Below, piece after piece: positions 26,818-34,417 of a stretch of 64,000 bases of DNA. Below the pieces are notes generated by a model. That model made no database searches, was not told where the DNA came from, and was given only the letters and a program-made list of their open reading frames with translations. A program made the position numbers and the translations under genes. Each line of letters begins with the position of its first letter. Position 1 is the stretch's first letter. This stretch comes from Kamptonema formosum PCC 10802 (GTDB taxonomy: Bacteria; Cyanobacteriota; Cyanobacteriia; Cyanobacteriales; Oscillatoriaceae): assembly GCF_000332335.1 (NCBI RefSeq), contig NZ_KB235948.1, positions 2,972 through 66,971 on the forward strand, read 5' to 3'.

Positions 26818-27210
26818 CTAGCGGGCTGTTTTCACTTGAGTGGCCATGTTCAGGAACGAGTTCATGTTCGCACCCGGACGCCGGCGAGTGGAAGTTGAGG
26901 TGGAAACCAAGTAGCTCGTGGCAAAACCGCCGGCAGGCTCGGCAGCCTTCGGGGGTTGCGGCTTCGACTCTTTGGCCGGGGCTGCCGATTGGGCTGGCTT
27001 AGCGGGTGCCGGTTCCGCCTTCGCTTTTGCCTCGGGGGCTGCCGGTTTGGCTGGCTGGGTTTTCGCCGGCTCAGCCGGCTGGCCTTTCGCCGCTGGCACG
27101 GTGCCTGAGCCCGAGTCGAACTCCAGAACGTATTCAGACTTGTTGAAGCCAAACAGCTTGCCGAAGAAGCTAAAAATGCCGCCAAAGAAATTTTTGATGA
27201 AATCGAACAT
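26818..27210 (-). CDS. Conserved cyanobacterial hypothetical protein with Ala/Pro-rich linker
   Basis: The 130-residue protein has an amphipathic, glycine/phenylalanine-rich N-terminus ('FDFIKNFFGGIFSFFGKLFG', residues 2-21), a short 'SEYVLEFD' strand, a repetitive Ala/Pro/Lys linker (about 38-92) and a conserved-looking C-terminus ('FATSYLVSTSTSTRRRPGAN', then 'MNSFLNMATQVK'). The N-terminal segment could bind membrane as an amphipathic helix rather than span it. From memory, similar short proteins occur widely in cyanobacteria with no assigned function. It is a single gene, transcribed toward rsmE. The start at 27210 is supported by the family-like MFDFIKN beginning. Confidence 0.75.
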   Translation of the reverse strand: MFDFIKNFFGGIFSFFGKLFGFNKSEYVLEFDSGSGTVPAAKGQPAEPAKTQPAKPAAPEAKAKAEPAPAKPAQSAAPAKESKPQPPKAAEPAGGFATSYLVSTSTSTRRRPGANMNSFLNMATQVKTAR

Positions 27211-27675
27211 GCCGATAACTCCTAACGTGAACGCTAATCAACGCTACTGCTGTCCCCACAGCCAAGCTCGGGGGACTCTTGCCGGTCAGACCCCGACCCC
27301 TGCGCTGCGTGGAAGAATGGGATCTGGGATAATTATGAATTTTTCCTAAGTCTTATGATCGGACTCGGGGAATTTATTCATAAAATTTAACATATTGTCG
27401 GGCCGGCAGCCCCTCGCCCCACCCCAGAAACCGGGTTTCTTCCCGCCACGGGGTGCAGGGCCTTAATTTTCCTTTGCAATTCTTTGCAGCCTTTTAAGAA
27501 TTGGCTGCCGGTCTGCCGCTGGCCCACACCGCTGTGGGGCCCAGAGCCTTTAAAGTAACGAAGTAAACGGAATTTCCATAAAATCTGCCAGCCAGTTGGC
27601 GAACCGGCCCCTTCTGAGATAGCTGCGAGCGGGAAGCCGGTCTATGCTTGGATCAGGCGATCTTTTTCAGGTGAA
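27211..27675. other. Intergenic region between divergent genes
   Basis: The stretch between the Pro/Ala-rich gene and the first lipase holds a half hairpin of the GAAACCGGGTTTC family (27425-27440) and otherwise nothing recognised. It must hold promoters for both flanking genes. Confidence 0.5.
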
Positions 27676-28311
27676 ATGAAAAGTTCAAACAACCGCAATC
27701 CAGTCCTGCTGGTTCACGGCATCTGGGACACTTCCGCCATATTTGGCACCATGTCTGCATACTTGAGCCAGCGGGGGTGGTCTGTGTGCGGCCTCAACCT
27801 CACCCCGAATAACGGAGACAAATGCCTTGACCATCTGGCGGAACAGGTCGCCGATTGCGCAGCCCAGACCTTTGGGCTAGAACAGCCCTTCGATCTGGTC
27901 GGTTTCAGCATGGGCGGGATTGTCAGCCGGTACTACCTGCAGCGCCTGGGAGGAATTAACCGCGTGCAGCGCTTTATTTCCATCTCCTCCCCTCACGGCG
28001 GGACTTTGACCGGCTACGGTTCTTGGCGACCGGGCTGCGTCCAGATGCGTCCTGACAGCCCGTTCCTGCGGGATTTGAATAGGGATGTGGCGGTGCTGGA
28101 AAAGCTGAATTTCACCTCCATCTGGACGCCTTACGACCTGATGATTTTGCCGGCAACCAGTTCAAAAATGCCGGTGGGGCGAGAAATCATCGTGCCGGTG
28201 GCTTTGCACGCAATGATGGTGAGGCACCCGAAAGTTATCGCAGCCGTGGCTGAGGCGCTGGCGGAACCCGTTAAGGTTCGGAGTGGAACAGTGAGCCGCA
28301 AATCTATGTAG
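27676..28311 (+). CDS. Alpha/beta-hydrolase, lipase-like (tandem copy 1)
   Basis: The 211-residue protein begins with the oxyanion-hole type 'NPVLLVHGIWDTSAIF' and carries the nucleophile elbow 'VGFSMGGIVSRYYLQR' (Ser near residue 79). The probable acid and base are the Asp in 'TPYDLMILPATSS' and a C-terminal His ('ALHAMMVRHP'). The family includes esterases and triacylglycerol lipases; the substrate is unknown. It lacks a signal peptide and is therefore likely cytoplasmic. A close paralogue lies 230 bases downstream in the same orientation. The stop codon lies inside the left end of a palindromic repeat (28305-28384). Confidence 0.88.
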   Translation: MKSSNNRNPVLLVHGIWDTSAIFGTMSAYLSQRGWSVCGLNLTPNNGDKCLDHLAEQVADCAAQTFGLEQPFDLVGFSMGGIVSRYYLQRLGGINRVQRFISISSPHGGTLTGYGSWRPGCVQMRPDSPFLRDLNRDVAVLEKLNFTSIWTPYDLMILPATSSKMPVGREIIVPVALHAMMVRHPKVIAAVAEALAEPVKVRSGTVSRKSM

Positions 28312-28384
28312 CGTTTTTCATATTAGTGAGATACTTAGAAACCCGGTTTCTCCAAGAAACCGGGTTATGGATGCGCCTCTATTT
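28305..28384. repeat. Palindromic element, GAAACCCGGTTTC family, copy 4
   Basis: The hairpin at 28338-28366 has arms AAACCCGGTTTC and GAAACCGGGTT. The left end (TAGCGTTTTTCATATTAGTG) overlaps the stop codon of the first lipase gene, so the element supplies its termination signal. Confidence 0.65.
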
Positions 28385-28544
28385 GGGTCACAGCAAAGAA
28401 TCGCAGTCAAGAATCACAGTCAACCCGCCCTACCCCGGTGTGGGAATAGGATATTTGGGTGCGGTACTGTGAGTGCGGCACCTATTTCTGAGATAATAGG
28501 AGGTTCAAGTAAAAACAAGCTAGGAACTAATAACTAACAGTCAC

Positions 28545-29210
28545 ATGCACAGCGCTTCTCGCCGCAACCCGGTGTTGCTGATTCACGGAATCTTTATCAA
28601 TTCGGCAGTTTTCCACAAAATGTCTGCCTATTTAACTGAGCTGGGCTGGGAGGTACACGCCCTCGACCTGCCGATTCACGATACTGCTCTGGGACTTGAT
28701 CGGCTGGCAGAGCGAGTGGCGGACTATGCAAACAAGAAGTTTGGGCGAGAGCAGCAGCTGGATATCGTGGGCTTCAGTATGGGGGGGCTGGTGAGCCGGT
28801 ACTATGTGCAGCGCCTGGGGGGAATTGAGCGGGTGCAGCGCTTGGTTGCGATTTCGTCGCCGCACAACGGCACCTGGATGGCACACTGTCTCGAAAGTCT
28901 GACTACCGTTCAGATGCGCCCTGGCAGCGCTTTTTTGGAGGATTTGAATGGGGATGCCGGCATGCTGGAACGGCTGAATTTTACCTCGATTTGGACGGAT
29001 TGGGATTTCATTATTGTGCCGGCATCTAGCTCGCAAATGCCGGTGGGCAAACAGGTGAAGGTGCCGGTGTTCGCCCACCCTTTGATGCCGTGGCACCCGA
29101 AAACTTTGGAGGCTGTGGCTGAGGCGCTCAGGGTGCCGGTTAAACCACATCGCCCACTTGTGCGCACTCTTGAACGCCAAAAATCGCTTCAGGGTGGCAG
29201 TAATATTTAA
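28545..29210 (+). CDS. Alpha/beta-hydrolase, lipase-like (tandem copy 2)
   Basis: The 221-residue product is a paralogue of the preceding hydrolase along its whole length: 'NPVLLIHGIFINSAVF', the nucleophile elbow 'VGFSMGGLVSRYYVQR' (Ser near 81), the conserved 'ISSPHNGTW', 'VQMRPGSAFLEDLN' and 'NFTSIWTDWDFIIVPASSSQ', and a C-terminal His. Divergence is concentrated in the linker and the C-terminal tail. The two clearly arose by tandem duplication. Its last 71 bases overlap, tail to tail, the end of the VOC-family gene on the other strand. No signal peptide is visible. Confidence 0.9.
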   Translation: MHSASRRNPVLLIHGIFINSAVFHKMSAYLTELGWEVHALDLPIHDTALGLDRLAERVADYANKKFGREQQLDIVGFSMGGLVSRYYVQRLGGIERVQRLVAISSPHNGTWMAHCLESLTTVQMRPGSAFLEDLNGDAGMLERLNFTSIWTDWDFIIVPASSSQMPVGKQVKVPVFAHPLMPWHPKTLEAVAEALRVPVKPHRPLVRTLERQKSLQGGSNI

Positions 29211-29571
29211 ATTCCAGCACGTTATAAAACGGGTCTTCTAAAAAGAAAGTTCGGTGTTCCAGAGGCGAGCCGGTAAACCGGCGCTTGGGCTGCTCTCTAA
29301 AAGGCAGCTGTTTTTGCTGTGCGCGTTCTAATAAAGCTTCCCAGTCCGCTTCGGAAGTAAAGATTAAGCCGAAGTGTCTGGGATAGATAGTTTTCTGGGG
29401 GGTGAGGGGTTCTTTAGTGAGGTGGGCAACAATTTGATGCCCGCAGAGGTTGAGAATCACCGAGGTGGGGGATTCGCGCCCGACTTGGCAGCCAAGTCCG
29501 CCGGCGTAGAATACTTTGGTTTCGGCGATGTCGGTAACGGGAAAGGCAAGATGAAATATAACTGCGTTCAT
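29140..29571 (-). CDS. VOC-family (glyoxalase/dioxygenase-like) protein
   Basis: A 143-residue single-domain vicinal oxygen chelate protein with paired beta-alpha-beta-beta-beta modules. It begins 'VIFHLAFPVTDIAETKVFYA' with a potential metal-ligand His near residue 7, has 'RHFGLIFTSEADWEALLERA' in the middle and 'TFFLEDPFYNVLEFKYY' with a C-terminal Glu ligand. The fold fits lactoylglutathione-lyase or ring-cleavage relatives, but the substrate cannot be inferred. It is convergent with, and overlaps by 71 bases, the second lipase gene. Start ATG at 29571. Confidence 0.88.
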   Translation of the reverse strand: MNAVIFHLAFPVTDIAETKVFYAGGLGCQVGRESPTSVILNLCGHQIVAHLTKEPLTPQKTIYPRHFGLIFTSEADWEALLERAQQKQLPFREQPKRRFTGSPLEHRTFFLEDPFYNVLEFKYYCHPEAIFGVQECAQVGDVV

Positions 29572-29598
29572 GGCTTTTTTATTTTAACCGAACAGTGC

Positions 29599-29706
29599 AC
29601 AGGCGGGACGCCTGTGCTACGGGAAGCCTGTCCCTCCCCGAAGGCGTAGGACAGGCGTCTCGCCTGTCCTTACCCCTGTGCACAGGCGGGACGCCTGTGC
29701 TACGGG
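29599..29706. repeat. Cluster of short inverted repeats (CACAGGCGGGACGCCTGTG and GGACAGGCGTCTCGCCTGTCC)
   Basis: CACAGGCGGGACGCCTGTG followed by CTACGGGAA occurs at 29599-29625 and again at 29680-29706, enclosing a GGACAGGCGTCTCGCCTGTCC hairpin at 29649-29669. The same hairpin recurs at 18211-18231 and 39089-39109. Confidence 0.75.
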
Positions 29707-29765
29707 AAAAAGGGGGACGTTAAGCTATATTCTGGCAAACCTAAGACGCTGTTGACTTTTTGCTA

Positions 29766-30560
29766 ATGCTATCTACTATTTATTCCCTAAATCCCTGGCT
29801 GGTTGCGGTTGGCTTAAATACCGTTTTGCTGGCGATTGCCCACTTCGCCCCCAAAAAATTGCTTACCCCCGCTGGGCTGTTGCACGCCTGGGCGCTGGGC
29901 GTCATCATCTGGGGGACATTGGGCTGGCAAGGATATGCGGTGGTGATGTTCTATTTTCTCGTGGGTTCGGCAGTGACGCGCATCGGGATGGCCGAAAAGG
30001 AGGCGGCTGGAATTGCGGAAAAGCGGTCGGGTGCCAGAGGGCCAGAAAATGTCTGGGGTTCGGCGCTCACCGGCACGCTCTGCGCTTTGGGATCATTTAT
30101 TATACCTTTTTTTGAACCTTCTGTCAAGGGGGGGGTGGCGGTGTCGCTGCTGCTGCTGGGCTATGTGGCCAGTTTTAGCACCAAGCTGTCGGACACTTGC
30201 GCCAGTGAGGTGGGGAAGGTGTATGGGAAGCGGACGTTTCTGATTACGACGCTGCAGCCGGTGCCCAAGGGGACGGAAGGGGCGGTGAGTCTGGAGGGGA
30301 CGCTTGCCGGTGTGGTGGCGTCTGCGGTGATTGCGCTGGTGGGCTGGGGTGTGGGGATGGTGGATTTGACAGATGTGCTGTTTTGTGTTATGGCGGCTTT
30401 TGTTGCCACCAACATAGAAAGCGTGATTGGCGCGACGGTGCAATCGCAGTTTGAGTGGCTGACGAATGAGGTGGTGAATTTTATTAATACGCTGACGGGG
30501 GCGCTGGTGGCTATTATATTAGCTCAGCTGTGGAGTTACTGGCAGGGGCTGATGTTTTAG
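29766..30560 (+). CDS. DUF92 / TIGR00297 membrane protein, phytyl-phosphate kinase (VTE6-like)
   Basis: The 264-residue integral membrane protein has about six hydrophobic segments and the family signature 'GVIIWGTLGWQGYAVVMFYF', 'EKRSGARGPENVWGSA', 'SDTCASEVGKVYGKRTFLIT' and 'VPKGTEGAVSLEGTLAG'. Plant VTE6 and its cyanobacterial relatives convert phytyl phosphate to phytyl diphosphate, salvaging phytol from chlorophyll for tocopherol and phylloquinone. I choose ATG at 29766 over the in-frame TTG at 29760. About 50 bases of its coding sequence recur at 32054-32106. Confidence 0.88.
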   Translation: MLSTIYSLNPWLVAVGLNTVLLAIAHFAPKKLLTPAGLLHAWALGVIIWGTLGWQGYAVVMFYFLVGSAVTRIGMAEKEAAGIAEKRSGARGPENVWGSALTGTLCALGSFIIPFFEPSVKGGVAVSLLLLGYVASFSTKLSDTCASEVGKVYGKRTFLITTLQPVPKGTEGAVSLEGTLAGVVASAVIALVGWGVGMVDLTDVLFCVMAAFVATNIESVIGATVQSQFEWLTNEVVNFINTLTGALVAIILAQLWSYWQGLMF

Positions 30561-30896
30561 GGGTGGATTTGGGGGATTTGAGGTTCAAGGTTTCAGCCGG
30601 CTTTTCGGGCGGGATGGCTAGCCGGCTTTCCCACCGGCATGAGTGGCAAATATTTGCCGGCGAGACAGGGATATTAGGGGGTGGGGGGTGCCGGTTCGGA
30701 GAGAAACGCCGGCGAGGGGAAGTGCATTCAGCTTGCCGGTGCAGACTGACTGAGCGCGATCCTGCTTGATTTTGGTGCGGTAAAAAGGCGTGCTGATGGA
30801 ACGAGGAACTCACGCACAGCTGATTCAACAGAAAGTGCTGGGCGCTTTATGAGGGACAGCGCCCATAAATGTAAAATTTTGATAAAAAAAATTGAA
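30561..30896. other. Intergenic region after the DUF92 gene
   Basis: A GCCGGC-rich stretch (30590-30740) contains several overlapping short inverted repeats of that hexamer but no gene I can support. Confidence 0.4.
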
Positions 30897-30933
30897 ATTT
30901 TCCCTCTCAAGCCTATGGCTTGAGAGGGAAAAT
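30897..30933. promoter_or_regulatory. Perfect 17-bp inverted repeat directly upstream of the NPDL-repeat gene
   Basis: Arms ATTTTCCCTCTCAAGCC (30897-30913) and GGCTTGAGAGGGAAAAT (30917-30933) are exactly complementary around the loop TAT. The hairpin ends 20 bases before the ATG at 30954. Read on the minus strand it is followed by a T-rich run, like a terminator; read on the plus strand it could fold in the 5' leader. Confidence 0.8.
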
Positions 30934-30953
30934 AGATTTGTGACTGACTGGCA

Positions 30954-31961
30954 ATGGCAGTTAACTTATTTGACGCGAATTTCTACCGAGGCGTCAATCC
31001 AGACTTGCGGGGGTTGAGCGATGGCCAAGCCTTGCAACACTTGCTGGATTTTGGGCTGAACGAAGGGCGGGTATTTTCACAGTATGCCGATCTTAATGTC
31101 TATCGGTCTAGCAATCCAGACTTGGCGGCTGCCGGTTTGACCACAAACAGACAACTGTATGACCATCTGTTAAATTTTGGGGTCGCCGAGGGACGGCAGT
31201 TTTCAGGTGTTTTTAATGCGCCTTTCTATCGGAATGCCAATCCAGACTTGGCGTCTGCCGGTTTGAATAACGAGCAACTGTTCGAGCATTTCCGAAATTT
31301 TGGTCTCAGTGAGGGACGCCAAGCGTCAGAATCGTTCAGTGTTAGCTTTTATCTGGCTAATAACCCTGACTTGAGGCAAGCGGGACTCAACAACCAGCAA
31401 GCAGTGCAACACTTCGTTTTAAATGGAATTCGAGAAGGGCGCATTGCTTCGCCACCTCTCCCCAGTAACGTTTTATTTTTTGAAGACTTTGAATCGCCGG
31501 AGGCTCTGTCCCGATGGACGGGAAAATCGAGGGGAGAGCATAGCGGAATTCTTGTTACAGATCCTCTTCAAGGAGACCGCGCCCTTTCCTTTACTGATTT
31601 TGGAAACGGTGGGGATATCTTTACTCTCCAGTCCTTCAGCAGTCCCTCTGAGATATACCGGCTCTCTTTTGACTATCTCGGTTTAGCAGGTCCGCAAAGT
31701 GAGGGGGGAGACTTAGGTGGGTTTGTGGGATATGGAGCCACGCTGTCTGGCAACGCAGATTTATGGCTGGCTGGGACTAGCAACGATAGCATCAATTTAT
31801 CACCCGACTTTCGTGTGTTACCCGATACTGGACAGTGGGAGTCTATCTCAATCCCATTCGCCACTGCTGAGAGCATTCACCTAACTTTTGAAGATTTTGT
31901 CTCTTCAAGCGGGATAGCTGGGGATGTCTACTTCGACAATATCCGCTTAGAAGCTTTGTAA
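30954..31961 (+). CDS. NPDL-repeat protein with C-terminal beta-sandwich-like domain
   Basis: The 335-residue protein starts with four repeats of about 40 residues (about 3-165), each following 'FYR..NPDL...GL....L..H....G..EGR' (for example 'FDANFYRGVNPDLRGLSDGQ'). From memory, repeats of this kind occur in cyanobacterial surface or calcium-binding proteins. The remainder (about 172-335: 'VLFFEDFESPEALSRWTGKS' to 'DVYFDNIRLEAL') resembles a carbohydrate-binding beta-sandwich, including a typical terminal 'YFDNIRL' strand. No N-terminal signal peptide is seen, so any export would be by a C-terminal route or type I-like system. The function is unknown; an extracellular matrix role is inferred. 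Confidence 0.75.
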   Translation: MAVNLFDANFYRGVNPDLRGLSDGQALQHLLDFGLNEGRVFSQYADLNVYRSSNPDLAAAGLTTNRQLYDHLLNFGVAEGRQFSGVFNAPFYRNANPDLASAGLNNEQLFEHFRNFGLSEGRQASESFSVSFYLANNPDLRQAGLNNQQAVQHFVLNGIREGRIASPPLPSNVLFFEDFESPEALSRWTGKSRGEHSGILVTDPLQGDRALSFTDFGNGGDIFTLQSFSSPSEIYRLSFDYLGLAGPQSEGGDLGGFVGYGATLSGNADLWLAGTSNDSINLSPDFRVLPDTGQWESISIPFATAESIHLTFEDFVSSSGIAGDVYFDNIRLEAL

Positions 31962-32053
31962 ATCCCACTGACAGGCTTTTTCTGTTCGCCTTTGAATTTC
32001 ATTCACCGGGGCAACATTTGGGGGGGGCACCGGCAATCAGCCCCCCCAAAAGA

Positions 32054-32106
32054 TTTTTTGAGCCTTCTGTCAAGGGGGGGTGGTGGTGTCGCTGCTGCTG
32101 TTGGGC
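32054..32106 (+). repeat. Duplicated 50-bp fragment of the DUF92 gene
   Basis: From TTTTTTGAGCCTTCTGTCAA through the G-run to GTGTCGCTGCTGCTGTTGGG, this stretch repeats 30108-30162 of the DUF92 coding region with a few differences. Neither flank continues the similarity. It is a broken copy of internal gene sequence 1.9 kb away. Confidence 0.75.
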
Positions 32107-32330
32107 AACTCCCAGTCCCGCTCGGATAGCTGCCCAGGTCGATTGCTGTAGGCAGCCGGCCCATTGATAGTCGCATCCAATTCATCCAAGTATTCTTGGA
32201 GTAAATGCAGGCAAGCCAGCCACTTAACCCTGGTTTCGCTTCTCTTTTCTGTACAGCGATTGCATAGTGCCATTCCTTCCGCTGCCCATTTCCTTGCCAG
32301 CGTCAACCCCCACCGGCAGCTACTATACAT
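32070..32330 (-). CDS. Possible small hypothetical protein (86 aa or shorter)
   Basis: The reading frame has a plausible helical core ('KRSETRVKWLACLHLLQEYL', 'DELDATINGPAA') and two early cysteines in 'LCNRCTEK'. Its last codons run into the duplicated DUF92 fragment, which argues either for a chance frame or for a gene whose 3' end was replaced. An inner ATG (MALCNRC, about 32273) is an alternative start. I see no domain signature. Confidence 0.3.
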   Translation of the reverse strand: MYSSCRWGLTLARKWAAEGMALCNRCTEKRSETRVKWLACLHLLQEYLDELDATINGPAAYSNRPGQLSERDWELPNSSSDTTTPP

Positions 32331-32574
32331 CTATTATAGCGTTTAGATTTGAATTGTGACACTGCACTTGCTTGGAGAGACGGAGGCGGAGCCTCCTTTC
32401 AGGCGTTCCCAGGCGGAGCCTGGGAACGAGCAAAAAAACCACAGATTTTGAAAGTCTCGCTCCACTCTTAGCCCGCGAAGGCGGGCTTCGTTTGTATAGC
32501 CGCGATTTCCAATCGCCTGAAACCTAGCTAATCCCTAGCGAATACCCAGCAAACAAGAGGGCATTCCCAATTCC
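32331..32574. other. Repeat-bearing intergenic region
   Basis: It contains a GGAGGCGGAGCCTCC / GTTCCCAGGC-GCCTGGGAAC unit at 32382-32430 and a GCCCGCGAAGGCGGGC hairpin (32470-32485). No gene is seen. Confidence 0.6.
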
Positions 32575-33459
32575 TCACCCTCCCAAATACCGCCGGACAA
32601 AACTCTCCAGAGACTCCATCTTCATATTAAAAATACTCTCCAAATTCTCAATCTCATCCGGCGTGCAGAAAAACTCATTTGCCAGCAACACCCGCAGCGT
32701 TCCCAGAGACTTTTGCAGCCGGGGGTTCAACAGCCCCAACCCATTCCGCAACCCATCAAACACAAACAGCGGCGGATTTACAGTCACCGGCTCCCGCTTA
32801 AAAACGCGCCCGAAAATGCGAGGGACATCCTCCCTCATCAAAATCTCAGGACCCCCCACCGGCAAAACTTGATTCCGCGCACCCGCCACCGAAACCGAAT
32901 CCACCGCAATCTTCGCCAAATCATCCGCACTCACAACAGACGAGCGATTCTTCGGGTCCCCAATCAGCAGATAAATCCCCGTATCCCGGAACCGTTCTGC
33001 CAGCGGTAACAAATTCGACGCAAAACCAGACGGGCGCAGAATTGTATAGTTCAACCCACTCGCTTGCAGGTATTTTTCCACCTCCCGCTTCGCCTTAAAC
33101 ACCGGCGCATCCTCATAGCCCCGATCCGCACCCAGCACCGAAATAAACACAAAGTGCTGCACCCCCGCCTCCTTGGCGAAGTCAATCAGATCGATATTCG
33201 CCCGGTAGTCAAGCGCCTGAGCGCCCCCACTCGCCTCATTCGAGCCGTGAGCGCTTATCACATAGCGCACTTTTTGGCAAGCCTTGCGAATATCCCGCTC
33301 CTGGCGCAAATCCCCAATAAAGATATCCGCACCGCGCTCTTCCAACTCCCCATAGCGAGAAGTCAGGCGGACAAAAGCCCGCACCGGCATCTCCCGCTCG
33401 CGCAGCACCCGCACAATTCGCCGGCCCAATCCGCCGGTGGCACCCGTAACTAAAAACAT
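32575..33459 (-). CDS. NmrA-like SDR-family NAD(P)-binding protein
   Basis: The 294-residue atypical short-chain dehydrogenase has the nucleotide-binding 'MFLVTGATGGLGRRIVRVL' at the N-terminus, an 'FIGDLRQERDIRKACQKV' strand-helix and an 'FVFISVLGADR' core, without a clear YxxxK catalytic pair. The family (NmrA/Ycf39-like) often acts as a redox-sensing or assembly factor rather than a catalytic enzyme, and some cyanobacterial members bind pigments or assist photosystem assembly. I cannot assign which applies here. I use the internal ATG at 33459 because the preceding 11 residues (MCVDVCKGVRV) are not family-like. It is followed by convergent repeats rather than another gene. Confidence 0.85.
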   Translation of the reverse strand: MFLVTGATGGLGRRIVRVLREREMPVRAFVRLTSRYGELEERGADIFIGDLRQERDIRKACQKVRYVISAHGSNEASGGAQALDYRANIDLIDFAKEAGVQHFVFISVLGADRGYEDAPVFKAKREVEKYLQASGLNYTILRPSGFASNLLPLAERFRDTGIYLLIGDPKNRSSVVSADDLAKIAVDSVSVAGARNQVLPVGGPEILMREDVPRIFGRVFKREPVTVNPPLFVFDGLRNGLGLLNPRLQKSLGTLRVLLANEFFCTPDEIENLESIFNMKMESLESFVRRYLGG

Positions 33460-33618
33460 CACCCTAACTCCTTTACAAACATCTACACACAACTTAACAT
33501 TTTTCTTCTTCCCCCTCTTTCTTACTCAACAAGTAGGGTGCGTTCCCTTGAAAAAAGCACCCTGCAAGCTAACTCCTTCCTTTGGGAACGCTACAAACTT
33601 CACGGGGGCGCTTTATCC

Positions 33619-34401
33619 CTAAAATTCCACAATCACCGGCGCGTGATCGCTCGGTTTTTCCAACGTCCTGGGAGCCTTATCAATCGCGCACCCCCCACAC
33701 CGCTCATAAAGCCCCGGCGTCAGATAGACATGATCGATGCGCCAGCCCATATTGCGCCGGAAGGCAACCGCCCGGTAGTCCCACCAGCTAAAATGACCCC
33801 CCTCCGCCGTGAACTTGCGAAAGGCATCTGCCAGCCCCAGCTCCAGCAACGCCTGCAACGCAAGGCGCTCAGCCTCAGACGCCATCACTTGGTTTGCACA
33901 AGCTACCGGATTGTAAATGTCCCGGTCTTCCAGGGCCACATTGAAATCCCCGCAAATGCACAAATCAGGAGTTTTGTCAAGCAGTGTTTTGAGGTATTCC
34001 CGCAGCACTTTTAGCCAGCTCAGCTTGTAGGAGTATTTTTCGCTCCCCACCGCTTCGCCATTGGGGACATAGACATTGACAATGCGGACACCGGCAACAA
34101 CGCCGGATATCGCGCGTTTTTGCGCGTCAAAATCGGCTACATCGGGGCCGAGTGTGGGCGCAAAGCCGGTGCGGAGATCCCCCACCGGCAGCCGGCTGAA
34201 AATTGCCACGCCGTTATAGGATTTCTGTCCAGAAACGTAAAGGTCATAGCCCAGCTGCTCAAACGGCGCTCGCGGGAAATCCGCATCTACCACCTTCGTT
34301 TCTTGCAAGCAGAGCACATCAACCGGATTTGCCTGCAACCATGCCGTGACGTGCTGCAATCGGGTGCGAATCGAATTAACGTTCCAGGTCGCAATTTTCA
34401 T
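33619..34401 (-). CDS. xthA: Exodeoxyribonuclease III
   Basis: A 260-residue AP endonuclease/3'-exonuclease of base-excision repair. Catalytic landmarks are Asn7 ('KIATWNVNSIRTR'), Glu34 ('LCLQETKV'), the 'YNGVAIFSR' loop, 'ICGDFNVALEDRDIYNP' and the C-terminal 'PSDHAPVIVEF' with Asp252/His253. The length and all motifs are normal for XthA. The methyltransferase gene upstream on the same strand ends only 16 bases before the xthA start, so the two may be co-transcribed. Confidence 0.96.
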   Translation of the reverse strand: MKIATWNVNSIRTRLQHVTAWLQANPVDVLCLQETKVVDADFPRAPFEQLGYDLYVSGQKSYNGVAIFSRLPVGDLRTGFAPTLGPDVADFDAQKRAISGVVAGVRIVNVYVPNGEAVGSEKYSYKLSWLKVLREYLKTLLDKTPDLCICGDFNVALEDRDIYNPVACANQVMASEAERLALQALLELGLADAFRKFTAEGGHFSWWDYRAVAFRRNMGWRIDHVYLTPGLYERCGGCAIDKAPRTLEKPSDHAPVIVEF

Positions 34402-34417
34402 TCACCTTGCTGCCAAC

